The notes beneath the pieces were generated by a model. It did no database searches. It saw only the letters and a list, made by a program, of their open reading frames with translations, and had not been told where the DNA came from. DNA of 64,000 nucleotides from Amaranthus tricolor (taxonomy: Eukaryota; Streptophyta; Magnoliopsida; Caryophyllales; Amaranthaceae). The DNA lies in contig NC_080047.1 of the NCBI RefSeq assembly GCF_026212465.1, forward strand, positions 39,492,422-39,556,421. The letters run 5' to 3'. Below, in pieces: positions 59,808 to 64,000 of this stretch. Numbering within the stretch: position 1 is the first letter of the stretch; every line of letters starts with the position of its first letter. The translations under genes were made by a program, and so were the position numbers.

Positions 59808-61272
59808 TCAGCCACAACCAGCAAACCCAGCCAAGTGATTAACCATATCGTCGAGACGAGATAACTGAATTCTGATCTTATCGTCGAGGTCAGCATTATC
59901 AGGCTTATCTTGATGCCACACGGACAAAGCATCCTCTATAAGTTTTAAACCATTTTGTAACAGTTCGATCCCACTGGTAAAACTATGAGGCAGTTTCCTT
60001 TTTTTGTTGGGCAGATTTACATGATCAACTTCCATAATTTCGCACTGTGAAGCATCGATATTAACGTCTGAATTCTTCAGAAATAGTTCCTTTAGAATAA
60101 CACCATCTTTCAAAACAAACTCAAATTGCTCCGAGGATGAAGCTGTTGCGGTAGGAAGGGCAGTTTCTTTATCCAGAAACACCTTTAATTCAGACATGAA
60201 CCACCCAAAATCAGCCTTAGTTCCTGATTTCACGTCAAATGATAGAGCAGCATCAGAAGGGACGAATCTCCACAACTCGATGCAAGATGTTCGAGCAGCA
60301 AAATACCCAAATGCAGAAACTGCCAGATGAATGAGGGCCCAGTGCCTCTCTCTAAGCAACATGTGAAATAAGTGACACACAGCTGAAGTCTTTATGTTTT
60401 CTTCATTTTCGACCAGTTTCATATGACCCAAGCTAGACATGAACGAAGCTAGAGCCGGCTTGCACTTATGCAATTCATACTCCTTGTTGATGGGCCCAGA
60501 GATGAACAAGTTTTCTAGCTCGGTGACTATGTCTTCCATTTGACCATTGCTGTACAAGTGCTTCGCAGTTGAAATGATCCCCAGTGCTTCACTTAAAAGC
60601 CTACAACAAAGGTTCTTGGTAACCCTGTCTGTAGACCTTTTATATGTTTGGACAACAAATAACAAAAACTTCATTGTGTTTTTGTCAATTCCAGATGCTT
60701 CAATTTGCCTACAGGACAAGAAAGGTTCTTAATCAAAATACAAACTAAAATTGCAAAGGTGACACACGTGTGGGCTATCCTAGCAAACTCTAAAAAGTCG
60801 CTTACATCAAGTGACAAAAAGAAATAAAACAAAAGACATATGAAACTTTTAAGGCAGTAGATAACAAATGCAAGGCACAGAACTAGATGTTTCATATTAG
60901 AATTTAATTGTAATGAAACTAGTATTGACTGTACACCTGTGAGAGGAATCAACTTGGCTGTGGAACTCATTATACCGTTTATTGTTTAATTTTATGATTA
61001 GAGAAAAGTTTGAAGTAGGAGACAGTTATCTTACAAAGTGTAATATATGATCCCTCTATTATGTTGTTCATCAAAGAACCAAATACGAACACAATCCCTA
61101 CTTTGTCTTAGAATATCTACTATCTACTATCTAGTGTTTGATAGCAGAATGATTGGGTGGTTTCCTCATTCTACTGATCCAGGGTTTTCCACATGTAAGA
61201 TCAGAAGATAAGAACTTATACTCTCTCTCTCTCTCTCTCTCTCTCCCTCCCTCCCTCTCCCTCTCCCTCTCC

Positions 61273-61350
<78 letters not shown>

Positions 61351-64000
61351 TCCCTCACTGTGCGCAAAATAAAAGATGTCAACGATGTAGACATCGATGG
61401 TGTGTTGAGTTGATGTGCAAATGTGCATGGCCTGTCTACAATACGCTAGAACGCATGGGTGTTCATGAGAAGTTGCACTAAGGAGCCATCATCTACACGG
61501 GAGCACGTCAAGGAAGAAAACACCGAGTGTGAGATTGTATTGCTCAAGTCGTTTTCCTTAATACAGGATTTCCACACAAACAAAAATAATAATTATTGAG
61601 TGTAACGTAATCTATGATTATCATTTATGCTATGTATGGACAGACAGAAATGGAGGGAAAGGAAGAGAATGGAAATAGAATGATAGACCCCTTCCCTCCC
61701 TCCCCTTTCCTTCCATCCACTTCCTTTGCTTCCTAATTTGTTATCCAAACATACTTATAGTGTAGATCTGTCCCATAGCACCTACAAAACTAAAATTTCA
61801 AACATGATTATGATCATCGAAACCAGAAGTTGAAAAATTTACCAATGACCAAGTACATTGCCATAGAGGAGACATCAAACAGCTCATGAGAAACATGGTT
61901 CCTGAGCTGCATCCCAAACACTAGTTCATCGTGTAGTAATTAAGTGGTTTCTTTCTATTTTCATCTCCAAGATAGGACGCCTCCAATTTGTACTCATGTA
62001 TAAGTTTGCAGTTTGGAAAAATGGCTAGCGCGTTCAAACAATCTTTTATATTGTAAGTCATCCCCCTTTCCATCTCTTCAAGTAACAAGTATTCAGCACT
62101 CAACACAGCCAGATTAGTATTTCTTGCAGTTGCATCAGATATTATACGTACCATTGCCAAAATAAACATACCAGTAACATGTAATAGAACAAAAATACTG
62201 ACAGGGCTAGTGCACGAAGCAAGAATAATGTGCATAAGCCAAAAGAGATGGTATAATATTCTTCAAGAAGGGAAAATATTCACTTGAAAGAAAATCCAAA
62301 TAGGTGTCAAATGATCATAGGCATTTACAGCCATAGCAACAACAGGGAATAATGCAAATAGGTATCAAATGATAAAAAGCGGCAATTATCATTGCCGTCT
62401 GGCTGGAATTGTTGATTATGCCTTCAAATTAGCTTATACGAGTCCAATTTTACTCTTGAAAAGTAGAAGATATCAAATGAGAACAGAAATCACTCACATT
62501 GATTGCAAAGCAGAGCAAAGTGCAACAACTGGCAATCCAAAAGCATCAGAACTACAGCTATTAAACGAGCTTCCATTATAGTCATCAACAAAGTGAATAT
62601 ACTCGCTAAAAATTTTCTCTGTGGCAGCATTTCTTGAGCTATCCGATAATGAATTTAACTGAAATCCTTCCATTAATAAAGCTGCAAACATAACTACAGA
62701 ATGGTGTGATCTTTCATCGGTCATAATGAATCTATAAACTTGATCAGAGGTGGATGGTGTACATGAAGCAAGAAGCAGACACATCAATCTGGCCATTTTT
62801 CTCAATGCAGAATGCGCAGAAAGAAGGGAATCGGAAGAGGCAATCATCTTATATAAAGAACAAAGTTTATCTATAACAGAATAAACAGTGGTGCTCTCTG
62901 CATGACGCACTAAAAAGCACCACAGCTCCATGATGATCTCCCAGCAAAGAAAATGAGGATGAAAACTGTTATAAAGTAGGAACAACTCCATTTCACTCCA
63001 TGCTTCAGTTTTGGAAACGACTATCATAAAGATCTTCAGTGCATGCAGAAAGGAAACCAAAAAGGGCTCCCAAGTCAGAACAAACGATTCGCCTTCACCA
63101 GATGATGCAGGAACAAGTAAGACCAAAGCTGATGAATAAACCTCTTCATCAACTAAAACATCCAAACACCATTGTAGCTTTCTAGCCATCCTAAGTATTA
63201 CAATTTGTTCTAGATCAGGGGAAACTTTTAGTAGATCAATAAAAAGGGATACCTGACCCAGCAACAATTTTCTAGTTGTAGGCATCGCATCACAAGAAAC
63301 AGAGAATATTTCATTCAAACAAACTTTGTTGACAGCAGTATCTTGATCAGAATGGCAGGAGAGTAAGACTCTGTTAACAGAAAATAACCAATCAAGAATT
63401 TTGAATTTCTGATCTTCATTCAACTGTGCGGAATTAAGTAAGGACATAAGTAAATTAAGAGATGTAGGTTTCAGATGTTTTTCCATAGCTTCACAGACAT
63501 TCTTCAGACACATCTCTTTGCTGAATGTGACCCTCAATGTTCTAAGTTGTAAGATAAAAAGAGTGACTTCCTGATATACTGAGAATGATTGATATGGATA
63601 GAGGTTAGATATTCTAATTGCATTGATTAGGTAAAATTTTATTGGAAGAAATACTCTTTTGGCTTCTGTAACTGATATCATTTGATCAAGTGTGGAACAC
63701 CAAGCTTCAGCTGCACATTTCAGTGAATCAGTGGCCAGTGAGATGAGAATCATGATGATTTCCCCAATATTAGTCATCCCTGCTAATGTTCCATCTCCAA
63801 GCTGAAGCAAGGAAACAACGCCTTTCCAAGACAAATTTAGGATAGTAACCAGACTTCCACCACTATCGGCAGCTAAGGTCCCTAATTCAGAAAGCTTCTC
63901 AATAGTACATTTGATTAGTTTGGCAACATGATTTGAATCAGCTGCTCCATCACCATCCAGACCAGTGCTTTCTTTATCTCTGATCTGATTCCACTGGTCC
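59808..64000 (-). CDS. large helical protein, tentatively FLIP/FIRRM (DUF4487)-like, 3' part
   Basis: Two exons are visible: 64000-62498 (open at the window edge) and 60708-59808. Donor CAAT|GTGAGT and acceptor CTGTAG|GCAAAT join in phase 2, reading LQSM|QIEASG, for about 800 residues to the stop. The open frame continues upstream of 63834 to the window end (e.g. VAKLIKCTIEKLSELG), so the N-terminus is missing. The sequence is Leu-rich, all-helical in character and lacks catalytic motifs. A basic KKRKLPHS patch lies in the last exon, about 70 residues before the stop, and could be a nuclear signal. From memory, the length, WKGVVSLLQLGDG and WCFLVRHAE...DKLCSLYK recall plant FLIP (partner of FIGL1, which limits meiotic crossovers). 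Another ARM-like protein is possible. The gene is real; the name is uncertain. Confidence 0.6.
60975..61165. repeat. third, partial copy of the tandem-duplication block
   Basis: Matches 54947-55090 plus 55617-55655 with about 10-15 percent differences (TTATTGTTTAATTTTATG, AAGTGTAATATATGATCC, GTTCATCAAAGAACC, then GATAGCAGAATGATTGGGTGG). The Stowaway and adjacent DNA seen at 55.1-55.6 kb are absent here. Confidence 0.75.
61221..61355. repeat. (CT)n microsatellite in the intron
   Basis: About 135 bp of CT units with some CCCT interruptions. Frames across it are Ser-Leu or Arg-Glu low-complexity artefacts. Confidence 0.95.

Larger units (their letters stand above)
60709..62497 (-). other. intron of the FLIP-like gene
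   Basis: Phase-compatible GT...AG intron of 1789 bp. It contains a CT microsatellite (61221-61355), a block (60975-61165) homologous to 54947-55655, and a short open frame (61921-62235) for which I found no fitting splice sites. Confidence 0.75.

Noticed and set aside
61131..61428. Three open frames over the CT tract (Ser-Leu or Arg-Glu repeats)
   Set aside because: Translations of a microsatellite inside an intron; no domain and no coding bias.
61921..62235. 104-residue minus-strand frame (AEYLLLEEMERGMTYN) between the two FLIP-like exons
   Set aside because: The flanking exons splice directly in phase, and I found no acceptor/donor pair that would insert this segment in frame. It might be an alternative exon or captured fragment, but I cannot support it.

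Overview
This window is AT-rich nuclear DNA from a flowering plant, most likely a eudicot. The evidence is intron-containing plant genes with GT/AG splice sites (thiamine-salvage kinase, LRR receptor kinase), plant-only families (PPR, dirigent, S-protein homologue) and many plant transposons (Ty1/copia, MULE, Stowaway-, Harbinger- and hAT-type MITEs). I cannot name the species from sequence alone; Caryophyllales is a guess.

Layout. 1-3.5 kb: 3' part of a decayed Ty1/copia element with several frameshifts and a 3' LTR. 4.4-6.8 kb (-): an intronless 812-residue PPR protein. 7.7-9.5 kb: a Mutator-like element with ~110 bp terminal inverted repeats, a perfect 9 bp target duplication and a truncated GRF-type zinc-finger ORF. 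12.07-12.81 kb (+): a dirigent protein of the ESB1-like type. 13.76-16.87 kb (-): hydroxyethylthiazole kinase in two exons, with a hAT-type MITE in its intron. 18.9-21.4 kb: a 5' copia fragment (LTR, PBS, gag, protease, start of integrase) abutting a second copia gag fragment in the opposite orientation. 21.7-26.6 kb: MITEs and a short, internally deleted copia element with both LTRs. 26.6-35.8 kb: gene-poor, AT-rich DNA. 35.80-40.54 kb (+): a complete 1103-residue LRR receptor kinase in two exons. 40.6-49.4 kb: MITEs, including a 1.4 kb inverted-repeat element carrying three palindromes built from one GC-rich motif. 49.5-59.2 kb: a diverged tandem duplication in which each unit carries one S-protein homologue gene (-). 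59.8-64.0 kb (-): the 3' part of a large helical protein, tentatively FLIP/C1orf112-like, running off the window end.

The genes do not form a pathway or operon. Their products act in organelle RNA processing (PPR), lignin/Casparian strip patterning (dirigent), vitamin B1 salvage (ThiM), cell-surface signalling (LRR-RLK), secreted peptide-like signalling (SPH) and possibly meiotic recombination (FLIP-like). The strongest unusual signals are the palindrome-bearing element at 44.6-46.0 kb and the near-identity of the two S-protein homologue genes, which stops almost exactly at the ends of their coding sequence although the surrounding duplication is much more diverged.
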